A stretch of 64,000 bases of DNA from JBGSPL01 sp964511435 (GCA_964511435.1 CAZEFH010000002.1:35492-99491), one strand, 5' to 3'; counted from the first letter of the stretch, positions 42,610 through 50,801 are shown. Notes: a model not told the origin generated them from the letters alone. Numbers and translations are program-made.

Positions 42610-43224
42610 ATGCTTTTTGATAAAGAAGGTAAGGAGGCGCTCGTTCGTCTTCTGCCGAGCTGTGGTGGCACCATGGCGGGAATGTGGTATCTCGCGAAGC
42701 TGATTCGGGATAGCGATAGCATGGACATCGTCGAGACACTTGGTGAGGAAACACTGAATCACCCTGATTCGGCGGCCCTCCTCGAGTTGATGGCGACCTG
42801 TGAACAGGTCAACGGAAAGCTCGACCTTGAGGGCATACTCACGCACTTCGGGAGCCACGACCATCTTCACAAGTTTGACCGCGTAGGAACGGCAGTCGCT
42901 GCGGAGCTCCCTGAGGAGCTACGTCCGGTAGCACACACACTGCTACCGCTCACTCTTGTCGGAGGCAAGTACTTCTACGAGAATGGTGACGCAACAGTCG
43001 AGTTCCGAGGACTGGTTCAGCTCGGACCAAGTCTAGGCGCACCTTACGCTCATCTTGCGAGTCTGATCTGGATAGAGGATGGCGGCCTTTCGGCCACAAT
43101 CCTCGACCGTCAGCTCCACGACGGAGTCGCGGGGAGGGCGGTCCACATTCAGGTCATCGACTACGCGCAGGCGCCACTGCTGACAAAGGCAACCGTGGCC
43201 GCCAAAGAGGCACTGGGCATCTAG
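42610..43224 (+). CDS. GC-rich hypothetical protein
   Basis: 204 residues, no family recognised. The ATG at 42610 has AGGAGG 7 nt upstream. The protein is soluble; the N-terminal half is helical (ALVRLLPSCGG...), the C-terminal half beta-rich with the phrase IWIEDGGLSATILDRQLHDG. GC-rich against hypC just 12 nt before. Confidence 0.58.
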   Translation: MLFDKEGKEALVRLLPSCGGTMAGMWYLAKLIRDSDSMDIVETLGEETLNHPDSAALLELMATCEQVNGKLDLEGILTHFGSHDHLHKFDRVGTAVAAELPEELRPVAHTLLPLTLVGGKYFYENGDATVEFRGLVQLGPSLGAPYAHLASLIWIEDGGLSATILDRQLHDGVAGRAVHIQVIDYAQAPLLTKATVAAKEALGI

Positions 43225-43253
43225 GCCGCTCGACCCGAGAAGGGGAGAGCGGC
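43225..43253 (+). terminator. Terminator after the 42.6 kb gene
   Basis: 7-bp stem GCCGCTC / GAGCGGC, 15-nt loop, then TTTGCCTTTT. Starts at the stop codon. Confidence 0.75.
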
Positions 43254-43281
43254 TTTGCCTTTTGGTATAGTGATGAATATA

Positions 43282-43373
43282 TTGCTTTCGATGCGTGATA
43301 ATGCTACAATTCCCAGTCGGCATAACAGCCGTCATCTGTGAAAAGCAGATTTTCCATTACCCTGGCAGGTAAT
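43282..43373 (+). promoter_or_regulatory. Promoter and three-hairpin leader of the 43.4 kb gene
   Basis: TTGCTT at 43282-43287, a 17-nt spacer and TACAAT at 43305-43310. The leader then has three hairpins in a row: CGGC / GCCG (43318-43331), ATCTG / CAGAT (43334-43350) and ATTACC / GGTAAT (43356-43373), followed by GGGAGGGAGG. Confidence 0.6.
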
Positions 43374-43398
43374 CACAAGAGGGAGGGAGGTGTTTGTT

Positions 43399-43953
43399 AT
43401 GACAGCACCGCTTGTGGAGTTTCCTTTCGCTAGCCAGCGCACTGATGCGCCCCTCCTTCAGGGGTGGGTCGCAACGGCTGTCTTCCGAACGAAGGTCTCC
43501 AAGATCATGGCCGCGGGAGGTGAAGTCCTCTTCGAGTATGAACATCCCGAGTTCTCGTACGCGTACTTGGTCGATGGCAGTGGTAAGCGCCGTGCATACT
43601 GGGGAAGCATGGGCAATTTCGTATCCGACTGTGTCTTCCTCGAGCAGCTGGGCGCTACCACTACGTCGATCACCAGTGAGGATGCTTGGGATGGATCTCA
43701 GGAGTCCGGCAAGTTCCTCACCGGCTGCAAGGTGGTTCACTACAAGGCTCACTACTCCTACTACGACTTCGGTTGTTGCGGCCATTCAGAGCGCACCACT
43801 GAGTTCGGGGAAGAAGAGCTTGCACTTGAGCTGCTCGACCGAGATGGTGCTTCTGTACTCCGGTGGGTCGAGGGTATGATCAAGAAACAAGCATACCTGG
43901 AACGCGCCGAGCGCTATGGTGCAGAAGCTGTCGTCTACGATCTGAATCCGTAG
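43399..43953 (+). CDS. GC-rich hypothetical protein
   Basis: 184 residues from the ATG at 43399, preceded by GGGAGG. No family recognised. The protein is rich in Tyr and His in the middle (VVHYKAHYSYYDFGCCGHS), which could bind a metal. It has its own promoter, structured leader and terminator. GC-rich. Confidence 0.58.
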   Translation: MTAPLVEFPFASQRTDAPLLQGWVATAVFRTKVSKIMAAGGEVLFEYEHPEFSYAYLVDGSGKRRAYWGSMGNFVSDCVFLEQLGATTTSITSEDAWDGSQESGKFLTGCKVVHYKAHYSYYDFGCCGHSERTTEFGEEELALELLDRDGASVLRWVEGMIKKQAYLERAERYGAEAVVYDLNP

Positions 43954-43975
43954 TGGTCCTGCCAGGGACGAATTG

Positions 43976-44003
43976 GGTAGGGCGCCCCTAGGGGCGCCCT
44001 ACC
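43976..44003. terminator. Perfect 28-bp palindrome after the 43.4 kb gene
   Basis: Arms GGTAGGGCGCCCCT / AGGGGCGCCCTACC form an uninterrupted GC-rich hairpin 23 nt after the stop. It is followed by a mixed stretch rather than a T run, so it may be a terminator, a processing stop, or a protein site. Confidence 0.6.
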
Positions 44004-44022
44004 GACAACCTTAAGTACAACA

Positions 44023-44048
44023 AATGGTCGTCCGACAGGACGACCATT
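44023..44048. terminator. Terminator of the hydrogenase operon
   Basis: Perfect 11-bp stem AATGGTCGTCC / GGACGACCATT with loop GACA, 17 nt beyond the hydrogenase alpha stop on the minus strand and T-rich there. Confidence 0.8.
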
Positions 44049-44065
44049 AAAATTATTATAACTAT

Positions 44066-45325
44066 CTAGTGTACCGAACAGGTGATGCAAGGATCGTAGG
44101 CACGAATGAGCATCTCAATCTGTTTGTAGAGATCTTTTTCGTTTAGTTTGTCTTTATTCTTCATCAGCTCGTCAGCATCCTCCTCGAGGTTAACTAGACT
44201 CTGGACTGTCGGGGTGACGATATCGTAGTAGGTAATGATGCCGTCGGCATTCGTTTTTACAGAATGATAAAGCGTTCCTCGAGGAGCTTCGATTGCAGCA
44301 ACGCCGGCACCCTCACGAACGACAAATGGGACACGGGCCAATTCTTTTGACTTTGTAACCGCAATATCGAGTTGCTTTGCTGCCTCTTCTAGTAGATGAA
44401 CTATTTCTATGGCTTGAGCGACATTATTATGAAAACTATTGTAGCTAGGTAGTTTTTCGCCCCAGATTTCACGTAGTGCATATAGCGCCTTTGGGTTCAG
44501 ATTATCTGGATCTAGTGAGAGGCGAGCGAGGGCACCAACCATGAATCCATGCCCGTCACGAGTGCCGTATTTACTATTACTTCCTTCACGCGTCTTCTCG
44601 GTAAAGGCATAGCTATAGTTCTCGATGGGAGTGGCAAACTTGCTATTTGAGATAATCGTATCAGCTTCAGTATAGTTAATTTTGCCATCCTTAGTTACCG
44701 CAAGGTATTCTGTCTTGCGGCTGAGATTCGGATACTTAAAGCCAGCGAAAAGCTCTACCGTCTCAAGTGCTAAGGGTAGGGCTGTACGAATTTCTTTTGC
44801 CAAATCTTTTAGGACTTCATTTTTGGGAATGCTCAAGAACCCTCCAACAGCCGGTGCGACAGGATGAATGGCTCGACCACCGATAGTTTCGACTATCTTA
44901 TCGCCGATTTTCTTGAGAGCTAAAGCTGTTTTATACAGGTTAGGGTTCTCGTGATGCAGCTGAATTGTATTCGTGACTCCAAGATAGTCAGGCGCCGCAA
45001 GGAAGAAAAGATGTAAAGCGTGCGACTGAATAATTTGGCCGGCTTCGAGCGCGAGACGTAGGGCACGAATGCGGTCATTGACCTCGACTCCGAAGGCGTC
45101 TTCGATAGCGCGAATAGAGGTAAGGACGTGAGCCGTCGGACAAACGCCACAGATGCGAGCAGTGATAAATGGTGCGTCATCATAGGGACGATTCAAAACT
45201 AGCTGCTCGAAGAGGCGTTCTCCCTCGTCTATCTTTAGAGTGGCTTTGCCAGACTTGTAGTTTAGCTTCAAGTCGCCGTGGCCTTCGATTTTACAAATAT
45301 AGTGATTTAATACGGATTCCGACAT
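44066..45325 (-). CDS. hydA: [NiFe]-hydrogenase large (alpha) subunit, group 3b type
   Basis: 419 residues. The N-terminal Ni ligands are in RICGVC (Arg57, Cys59, Cys62), the C-terminal ones in DPCITCSVH at the very end. The protein stops at that His, with no C-terminal extension of the kind removed by maturation proteases. It forms a soluble NAD(P)-linked sulfhydrogenase with the three subunits encoded upstream. GAAGGAAA precedes the ATG. A 279-nt gap with repeat copy B separates it from the delta subunit. Confidence 0.93.
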   Translation of the reverse strand: MSESVLNHYICKIEGHGDLKLNYKSGKATLKIDEGERLFEQLVLNRPYDDAPFITARICGVCPTAHVLTSIRAIEDAFGVEVNDRIRALRLALEAGQIIQSHALHLFFLAAPDYLGVTNTIQLHHENPNLYKTALALKKIGDKIVETIGGRAIHPVAPAVGGFLSIPKNEVLKDLAKEIRTALPLALETVELFAGFKYPNLSRKTEYLAVTKDGKINYTEADTIISNSKFATPIENYSYAFTEKTREGSNSKYGTRDGHGFMVGALARLSLDPDNLNPKALYALREIWGEKLPSYNSFHNNVAQAIEIVHLLEEAAKQLDIAVTKSKELARVPFVVREGAGVAAIEAPRGTLYHSVKTNADGIITYYDIVTPTVQSLVNLEEDADELMKNKDKLNEKDLYKQIEMLIRAYDPCITCSVH

Positions 45326-45337
45326 TTTCCTTCTTTC

Positions 45338-45586
45338 GTCATTTCAAACTTGATTTGGAATCTAATCTATTTCTATTATCTTTGATTATTTTCTTTTTTG
45401 CCACCTCCTCTTGAAAGCAGGTGGCGCCAGGTTCAAGAAAAATTCGACTCTCTTTTCTTAAGTATCACCGCAAGCTAGCATGCCCTAGCTTGCTGATTGC
45501 CTTGACTTGAGCTTGTGGCTAAAGATTATCACAGTTTTTAGGGTGATACTTACTCAAAGTGTCGGCCGCGGGCTCATGAATTTTTC
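45338..45586 (-). repeat. Structured dispersed repeat, copy B
   Basis: About 250 nt inside the hydrogenase operon. Stems seen on the + strand are CCACCT / AGGTGG with loop CTCTTGAAAG pairing to TTCAAGA; AAGTATCACC (45460-45469) / GGTGATACTT (45542-45551); GCAAGCTAG (45470-45478) / CTAGCTTGC (45485-45493); and an outer pair AAAAATTC / GAATTTTT. The block ACTCAAAGTGTCGGCC is shared with copy C. Confidence 0.8.
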
Positions 45587-45604
45587 GAAGGAACTTACTA
45601 AACT

Positions 45605-46375
45605 TTATCTATCTTTTGGATAGATTTCTTTAAACTCATTTTGATGAATCATAAAAGTTTCTAGTAGTTGTTCCGCGCGCGCCTTGCCATATTTTGCTCC
45701 CAGGTATTTGTTGAGTGACTTTAGATTGCCGCCTCGGAGAGCGCCGAAACATCCCCAGCAGCGTAAGCCTTTTGAGGGGCAAGCAGCATTACACCCACCC
45801 TTGGTGATGGGGCCCAAACAGGGCTCTCCTTCGAGAAGGAGACAGTCATTTTCACCCGCTTTACACTCGAGACATACGGGATAGCGGATTTCATTGGGGC
45901 GCTTATTTACTAGTAGCGCTCCGAGGAGACCCTCAAGTTCACGTGCATTAACTGGGCATCCAGGCAGGTTGTAGTCAACGTCGATGTAGTAAGAAACTGG
46001 CCTTGGTTGCTTTGAAGTTGTTTCGTATTTCTCTCCATAAACAAGCGGAAGACCCTTTTTGCGAGCATTTTTCCCCAAGAGGCTCTGGACGCCTCCCAGG
46101 GCGGCGCAACTACCAAGTGTAATAATGAAGCGGGAGGCAGCCCGGGCTTGTTTGACCGCCTCGATGTCTGTTTCGGTAATAGGTGAGCCTTCGATAAAAG
46201 TGGCATCGAAAGGTCCGAGATTGTGATTGTCGCTGGCAAGGCGCCAGTTTGCAAAATCAGCGTTATCTGCGAGAGTGGCTAGTTTCTCTCGAAGGGCGAT
46301 AAAGGTGAGTTCACAACCTTCACAATCAGTGAGGTCAAATATCGCTATCTTTAGTTTTCTTTTTGTTGCTGCCAT
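45605..46375 (-). CDS. hydD: [NiFe]-hydrogenase small (delta) subunit
   Basis: 256 residues. Iron-sulfur cysteines are in DLTDCEGCE, LGSCAALGG, LPGCPVNARE and the dense VCLECKAGENDC...GGCNAACPSKGLRCWGC region, enough for three clusters. It passes electrons from the Ni-Fe site to the beta/gamma module. The ATG at 46375 overlaps the gamma stop as TAATG; the frame to 46393 adds six codons and is less likely. Confidence 0.93.
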   Translation of the reverse strand: MAATKRKLKIAIFDLTDCEGCELTFIALREKLATLADNADFANWRLASDNHNLGPFDATFIEGSPITETDIEAVKQARAASRFIITLGSCAALGGVQSLLGKNARKKGLPLVYGEKYETTSKQPRPVSYYIDVDYNLPGCPVNARELEGLLGALLVNKRPNEIRYPVCLECKAGENDCLLLEGEPCLGPITKGGCNAACPSKGLRCWGCFGALRGGNLKSLNKYLGAKYGKARAEQLLETFMIHQNEFKEIYPKDR

Positions 46376-47199
46376 TATACGAAAGCTTCCCAATTATTTT
46401 CTAATACAGAATACGCAAAAGTTGGTCCGTCCAGACAAACATATTTGCTGCCGCAGGTACAATGCTGACATTTTCCGATACCACACACCATCTTCCTTTC
46501 AAGCATGAAGAAGATATTTTCTTTTCTCAGATGTTTTGTAACAAGCTCTTTTGCTAGTGGTTGATACATTATCGGAGGACCGCATATTATTACTGTCCCA
46601 TCAGGTTCAAATCGTAATTTCTTTACTACATCGGGGATGCGACCAACCTCGCCTTCCCAATCAGTATCGGCTTTATCGACCGTAATGTGAGTTTCAGCAA
46701 ATTTGCTCCATCCAGCCAAATCTTCCTTGAAAATCAGATCATTGGGGGTTTTGGCACCATAGATAATTTTTAGGTTCGACACGAGTGTCGAGTCTTCACT
46801 GATGTGGCGAATTACTGAACGCAGTGGGGCAAGACCAATTCCACCGGCGATAATTGTGAGCTCAGTCCCGGCAACTTTGTCGAGGTTAATACTGTTTCCG
46901 AGTGGACCGCGAAGATGGGCGCTATCACTTTTTTGCAATCTATTTAGGGCACGGCTAGTATTTCCAACACTGCGAACGGCGATTTCGAATTCGGGCAGTT
47001 CAGAAGGTGCGGTAGTGATTGTGATGGGGAGTTCCCCAAATCCAGGAATTCCAATCATGACAAAGCTACCCGGCTGAAATTGAAAGTTTTTTCGGTCGGC
47101 GCTATCTACGAACTTGAAGCGAATTGCTCTGGTCTGTGGGTTTAGGCCACGGACAGAAAGCACTTCAATCTTTCGGTATTTTGTTGCCTCTTCAATCAT
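46375..47199 (-). CDS. hydG: Sulfhydrogenase gamma subunit (FAD/NAD(P)-binding reductase)
   Basis: 274 residues of the ferredoxin-NADP reductase fold. FAD-binding RGPLGNSINL, pyridine-nucleotide-binding GGIGLAPLRSVI and IICGPPIMY are present, and the C-terminal cysteines CGIGKCQHCTCG bind an iron-sulfur cluster. It exchanges electrons with NAD(P)H. It overlaps the beta gene by 4 nt. Confidence 0.92.
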   Translation of the reverse strand: MIEEATKYRKIEVLSVRGLNPQTRAIRFKFVDSADRKNFQFQPGSFVMIGIPGFGELPITITTAPSELPEFEIAVRSVGNTSRALNRLQKSDSAHLRGPLGNSINLDKVAGTELTIIAGGIGLAPLRSVIRHISEDSTLVSNLKIIYGAKTPNDLIFKEDLAGWSKFAETHITVDKADTDWEGEVGRIPDVVKKLRFEPDGTVIICGPPIMYQPLAKELVTKHLRKENIFFMLERKMVCGIGKCQHCTCGSKYVCLDGPTFAYSVLENNWEAFV

Positions 47200-48182
47200 T
47201 TCTTTTTCTTCTCACTATCGATTAAGCCTTTTAGAACTTTACGGTAATTGATTCTTGCTGGACAGTAAGTGATACAACGGCCACAATCAATGCAGCCAAC
47301 AAAGCCATATTCCCTCGGCATTCGAACAAACTTATGGTGATACCAATTGTAGATACGTTCTTTGTGAGTGGGTCGAAAATCTTTAAATGATACAGCAGCA
47401 AAGTCAGGGAGCATGCATGAATCCCAGCGGCGCTCACGACCACCTTTGACATCAGCTTCAACATTTCCCGAGAGGTCAACTCGGTCAGAATCCTGGTAAC
47501 AGTAACACAGTGGACAGGTATAGCTGCAAATGCCGCAGTTAAAACAGATTTCAGAGAGCTTGTCCCAAACCTTGTGATCACGCGAATTCTCAATTATTTC
47601 TGCAAGTCTTGGGTGGTAGATGACGTCGTCAGGTAGATGGCGAACTGAAATCTCACCGGCGTTGGCGCTGTGGCCGAAGAGTCTATTGCCGGCGACTAGT
47701 GACTCCCCGAATTCACTGAAGGTAAAAGCAGTATAGTTGTCTGGACCAGTTATCTGAAGATATAGATCGCAGTTTAGGTTTCCCGATGGGGCAAGAGAGT
47801 CAATCACCACTAGTTTCATATGTTTTCGCCGTTCTAGGTAATGTGGGTCAGGTACAGGACTAGAATAAATCTTATCCAAATAAAAAAGCCCCTCCCCATC
47901 TCTTTTATTGATTCCGAAAACCACAAAGTCTTTATTTTTTGGTGGGAGAATCTCTCCTTTTTCGAAACGGAAGACATCCTCACGAGCCGGGAAGAGATAT
48001 TTTTTCGGTGGTATCACGGTAGGACCGTAGAGTTCAGCTAGGTCACGAGCACGGGTCAAGCGAGTGAAGCGAAAGCGACTTTTCGTTCCTGTTTCGTCTT
48101 CGACAGGGCCATAGGTAGGCCAGCGCTCTATTACTGAGCGCAGCAACGAATCTAGATCTTTTTTCGCAAGTGATAGGCTCAT
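47196..48182 (-). CDS. hydB: Sulfhydrogenase beta subunit (iron-sulfur protein)
   Basis: 328 residues. Two 4Fe-4S motifs lie near the C-terminus: CFNCGICSYTCPLCYC and GCIDCGRCITYCPA. The N-terminal part is the family-specific region (FGINKRDGEGLFYLD). It links gamma and delta. It overlaps the receiver gene before it by 4 nt. Confidence 0.92.
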   Translation of the reverse strand: MSLSLAKKDLDSLLRSVIERWPTYGPVEDETGTKSRFRFTRLTRARDLAELYGPTVIPPKKYLFPAREDVFRFEKGEILPPKNKDFVVFGINKRDGEGLFYLDKIYSSPVPDPHYLERRKHMKLVVIDSLAPSGNLNCDLYLQITGPDNYTAFTFSEFGESLVAGNRLFGHSANAGEISVRHLPDDVIYHPRLAEIIENSRDHKVWDKLSEICFNCGICSYTCPLCYCYQDSDRVDLSGNVEADVKGGRERRWDSCMLPDFAAVSFKDFRPTHKERIYNWYHHKFVRMPREYGFVGCIDCGRCITYCPARINYRKVLKGLIDSEKKKK

Positions 48183-48550
48183 CTTGAAAGTACCTTATCT
48201 ATCCTCTTAAGTAATTCTTGCATATTTGTTTCTGACTTTATCAAATAATCCTTGGCTCCATGGTCGAGTGCCTTTTCTCTAATGTTACTATCCGAGAGCT
48301 CGGTAAGAATCACGACATCAGTCCCGTGACAGCTATGGTCCTTACACAACATGTCTAGTATGTGGAGGCCACTAATTTTAGGCATTAGTATGTCTAAGAG
48401 CACTAGCTGTGGTTTCTCGGAAACAATGGTCTTCAGGGCTCTCTCTTCATCAGATATCGCTGTTACTTCATATCCAGCCGCCCTTAAAGTGTCTTCATAG
48501 ATACGACAGACATCCTTATTATTATCAACGATAATAATGTGTGGGCTCAT
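48179..48550 (-). CDS. Stand-alone response regulator receiver protein
   Basis: 123 residues, a single receiver domain. The acidic site is VDNNKD, the phosphorylation Asp is in LVLLDILMP, Thr is in VVILTEL and Lys is in KDYLIKS, so all key residues are present. No output domain. It overlaps both its neighbours by 4 nt, so it is cotranslated with the hydrogenase. Confidence 0.9.
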   Translation of the reverse strand: MSPHIIIVDNNKDVCRIYEDTLRAAGYEVTAISDEERALKTIVSEKPQLVLLDILMPKISGLHILDMLCKDHSCHGTDVVILTELSDSNIREKALDHGAKDYLIKSETNMQELLKRIDKVLSR

Positions 48551-48930
48551 AGGTTGATTGCTTTCCTCGTTGAGCGAATAACATTTCCAACAGTATTGTC
48601 ACCATCGACAAGGTAGTCGAAAGCGGCTTTAATCTTCTTAGTTTCCTCTTCACGAGTGGCATCTTCTCGGAGGTCAGTCACGATGATGGCCGGAATATGA
48701 TCAGGAACTCGCTTTTCCAGTTCTTCTACTAGGTTGTAGTTGTGAAAATCAGTGACGATTTCGTCGATTAGAACCAGATCTGGCTCTACTTCATCAATCT
48801 TTGCGAGGCCTTCTTTTACAGTTGCAGCAGTGAGAACATTGAGTTTCTGAAATTCTAGGGCGATGTCGTATAAATATCTCTGATTTTCATCACTCTCAAT
48901 GATGACTACTTTTGGTTGCTGAGCTTCCAT
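48547..48930 (-). CDS. Divergent receiver-domain protein
   Basis: 127 residues. Acidic residues are in ESDEN, the Asp in LVLIDEIV and the Thr in IIVTDL are present, but the conserved Lys is replaced (FDYLVDG where KDYL.K is usual). It may still bind partners but might not be switched normally. It is the first gene of the hydrogenase operon; TAGAAT (minus strand) and an AAGGAAG site lie upstream. Confidence 0.82.
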   Translation of the reverse strand: MEAQQPKVVIIESDENQRYLYDIALEFQKLNVLTAATVKEGLAKIDEVEPDLVLIDEIVTDFHNYNLVEELEKRVPDHIPAIIVTDLREDATREEETKKIKAAFDYLVDGDNTVGNVIRSTRKAINL

Positions 48931-48971
48931 AAAGTCTTCCTTGTTTACCTAAATATTCTAGCACATTTCTT

Positions 48972-49013
48972 TTCCATTTTCTCTTGAAAGAAAATGGGGC
49001 TAAGTTCATCTTG
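48972..49013. repeat. Partial copy of the structured repeat next to copy C
   Basis: The hairpin CCATTTT / AAAATGG carries the same loop CTCTTGAAAG and is followed by GTTCATCTTGAGA. Compared with CCACCT / AGGTGG, the arms changed together, which shows that pairing is kept. Confidence 0.7.
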
Positions 49014-49023
49014 AGATATTAAT

Positions 49024-49218
49024 TCTTGCCACCTCCTCTTGAAAGTAGGTGGCGCCAGGTTCAAGAAAAATTAAACTCGCTTTTCGTGGGGTACACCGCA
49101 AACTAGATGTGTCTAGTTTGCTGAAATCATTTAATCTAATTCATAGACTAAAGAAAAACATTATCTTGATGGGTGATACCCCACTCAAAGTGTCGGCCTA
49201 CAGGCTAAGTAATTTTTC
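49024..49218 (-). repeat. Structured dispersed repeat, copy C
   Basis: About 195 nt upstream of the receiver-hydrogenase operon. Stems: CCACCT / AGGTGG; GTGGGGTA (49086-49093) / TACCCCAC (49177-49184); GCAAACTAG (49098-49106) / CTAGTTTGC (49113-49121); and AAAAATTA / TAATTTTT as outer pair. ACTCAAAGTGTCGGCC is shared with copy B. Between it and the CIRCE promoter (49219-49424) nothing else is recognised. Confidence 0.8.
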
Positions 49219-49424
49219 AAAAAATCTTGTGGCTACTTTTTTCAAACTAATCAGTTTATAAGTTATTACTGAGATGACTAAATACTGCGGAGAACCGCAG
49301 TTTGACGCATAGAAAGAGTCTTTTTGTAGTACTTTTGTGACGATAGACAAAAGTACTAGTAATGTTGTCTTATATTGGTAAAATGGCCATTACTTTTACC
49401 AAGAATAAAAGTGGAAAGAAAGTA

Positions 49425-49485
49425 TTGACACTCGATATAGGAGAGTGCTAATATTGTCTTGGCACTTAACATTAACGAGTGCTAA
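49425..49485 (+). promoter_or_regulatory. Heat-shock promoter with two CIRCE operators
   Basis: CIRCE 1 is TTGACACTC-N9-GAGTGCTAA (49425-49451) and CIRCE 2 is TTGGCACTT-N9-GAGTGCTAA (49459-49485). The left arm of CIRCE 1 contains the -35 TTGACA, and TAATAT (49449-49454) is the -10. HrcA bound to both would shut its own operon. Confidence 0.9.
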
Positions 49486-49516
49486 GACAACTTACTGTAC
49501 TGTAGGAAGAAGGGAA

Positions 49517-50314
49517 ATGAACACTCGAACCGAAGCAATATTAGACGCAATCATCCGTGATTATGTCGAGACGGCAGAGCCAGTCGGCTCACTCAGCTTG
49601 GTGGAGAAGTTCGATTTTCCCTTCTCACCTGCGACTGTCAGAGGGGAGATGGCGGAGCTAGAGAGATTAGGCTACATTTATCAGCCGCACACTTCGGCGG
49701 GACGCGTTCCTACAGATAAGGGGTATCGGTACTTTGTAAATCTAATGGTGAGTGAATCAAAAGCACTAGCACTACGTGATGAGCGAGAGATTCGTCATCA
49801 GATGCTCGAGCAGCATATGAAATATGAAAAGCTGATTGACCTCGCCGCCAAGACACTTGCAGATGCTACCGGAAACGTTGGTATTGTGGGTGTTTCAGGA
49901 TTGATATATTCTCATGGGCTCGCAAATCTTTTTGCTCAGCCAGAGTTTCGGGAGTCTGATAATGCAGTTCGTGCGGCCGAGATTCTAGATCGGATGCACG
50001 AGCTAGTAGCTGAGATTCCAAATGTCGTAAATCCGATTGTCTTTATCGGTAGTGAATCACCGTTTTCGGCCGCTGCTGGCTGCTCACTGGTTGTTACTGG
50101 CTTCGAAACTCCTTATAACAGCATTGGTCGCCTCGCAGTCCTCGGGCCTACCAGAATGGATTATGAGAAGGTGATAGCGGTTGTAGAAGAGATCAAAGCG
50201 ATGCTTGAAAGCTGGCAGAAAGACCAGGACCAGACCAACAAACTGTCTACCGTTGAGAAAATACACATAAAGGCGATTGATTCTAGTAAACAAGGTAAGA
50301 GAAGGAATAAATAA
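49517..50314 (+). CDS. hrcA: Heat-inducible transcription repressor HrcA
   Basis: 265 residues. The winged helix at the N-terminus has FPFSPATVRGEMAELERLGYIYQPHTSAGRVPTD-type sequence (here split by its wing), followed by the GAF-like domain and GRLAVLGPTRMDYEKV. The ATG at 49517 follows AAGAAGGG; a frame back to 49445 would run through the operator. It overlaps grpE by 1 nt. Confidence 0.94.
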   Translation: MNTRTEAILDAIIRDYVETAEPVGSLSLVEKFDFPFSPATVRGEMAELERLGYIYQPHTSAGRVPTDKGYRYFVNLMVSESKALALRDEREIRHQMLEQHMKYEKLIDLAAKTLADATGNVGIVGVSGLIYSHGLANLFAQPEFRESDNAVRAAEILDRMHELVAEIPNVVNPIVFIGSESPFSAAAGCSLVVTGFETPYNSIGRLAVLGPTRMDYEKVIAVVEEIKAMLESWQKDQDQTNKLSTVEKIHIKAIDSSKQGKRRNK

Positions 50315-50781
50315 TGGCGAAAAAAGTAAAAGAAGATAAGTTGCAGGCAGAATTTGATGAGCTGAAGGATTTACTACAGCGGACGCAGGCGGATTTTGTT
50401 AACTATCGTCGCCGAAACGAGGAAGACAAGGCAAGTTTCGTCAAATATGCTGCCGCCGACGTGATTGAACAAGTGCTGCCAGTGATGGACAACTTTGCTC
50501 TTGCTGCCAAACATGTGCCAGAGGAAATTGCTGAAAACTCTTGGGTTATCGGCGTGAAGGCGATCGAGAAACAGCTCGAACAGGTACTGCTAGCAAATGG
50601 TTTGACTCGAGTAGAAACGGTCGGAGTAGATTTTGACCCCAATCAGCACGAAGCACTAGGGGAGACGGTAGATAAGTCGCAGGCAGATGGAATCATTATA
50701 TCTGAGGAGGCACCGGGGTACTTGCTGAATGGCAAGCTCCTCAGACCAGCCAAAGTAATTGTTAATAAAGTTAAAAATTAA
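50314..50781 (+). CDS. grpE: Nucleotide exchange factor GrpE
   Basis: 155 residues, on the short side. RTQADFVNYRRRNEEDKASF is the conserved helix, and FDPNQHEAL with GYLLNGKLLRPAKVIV is the beta domain that opens the DnaK nucleotide pocket. TAATG overlap with hrcA. Confidence 0.94.
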   Translation: MAKKVKEDKLQAEFDELKDLLQRTQADFVNYRRRNEEDKASFVKYAAADVIEQVLPVMDNFALAAKHVPEEIAENSWVIGVKAIEKQLEQVLLANGLTRVETVGVDFDPNQHEALGETVDKSQADGIIISEEAPGYLLNGKLLRPAKVIVNKVKN

Positions 50782-50801
50782 TAACAATAAGTAAAAACCA
50801 C

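Noticed and set aside
43412..43879. Overlapping second frame in the 43.4 kb gene
   Set aside because: No ribosome binding site and low-complexity Ser/Arg composition typical of a shadow frame.
35139..49218. The three-copy structured repeat as a metabolite riboswitch
   Set aside because: The downstream genes (murJ, hydrogenase, receiver) share no pathway and I recognise no known riboswitch core.
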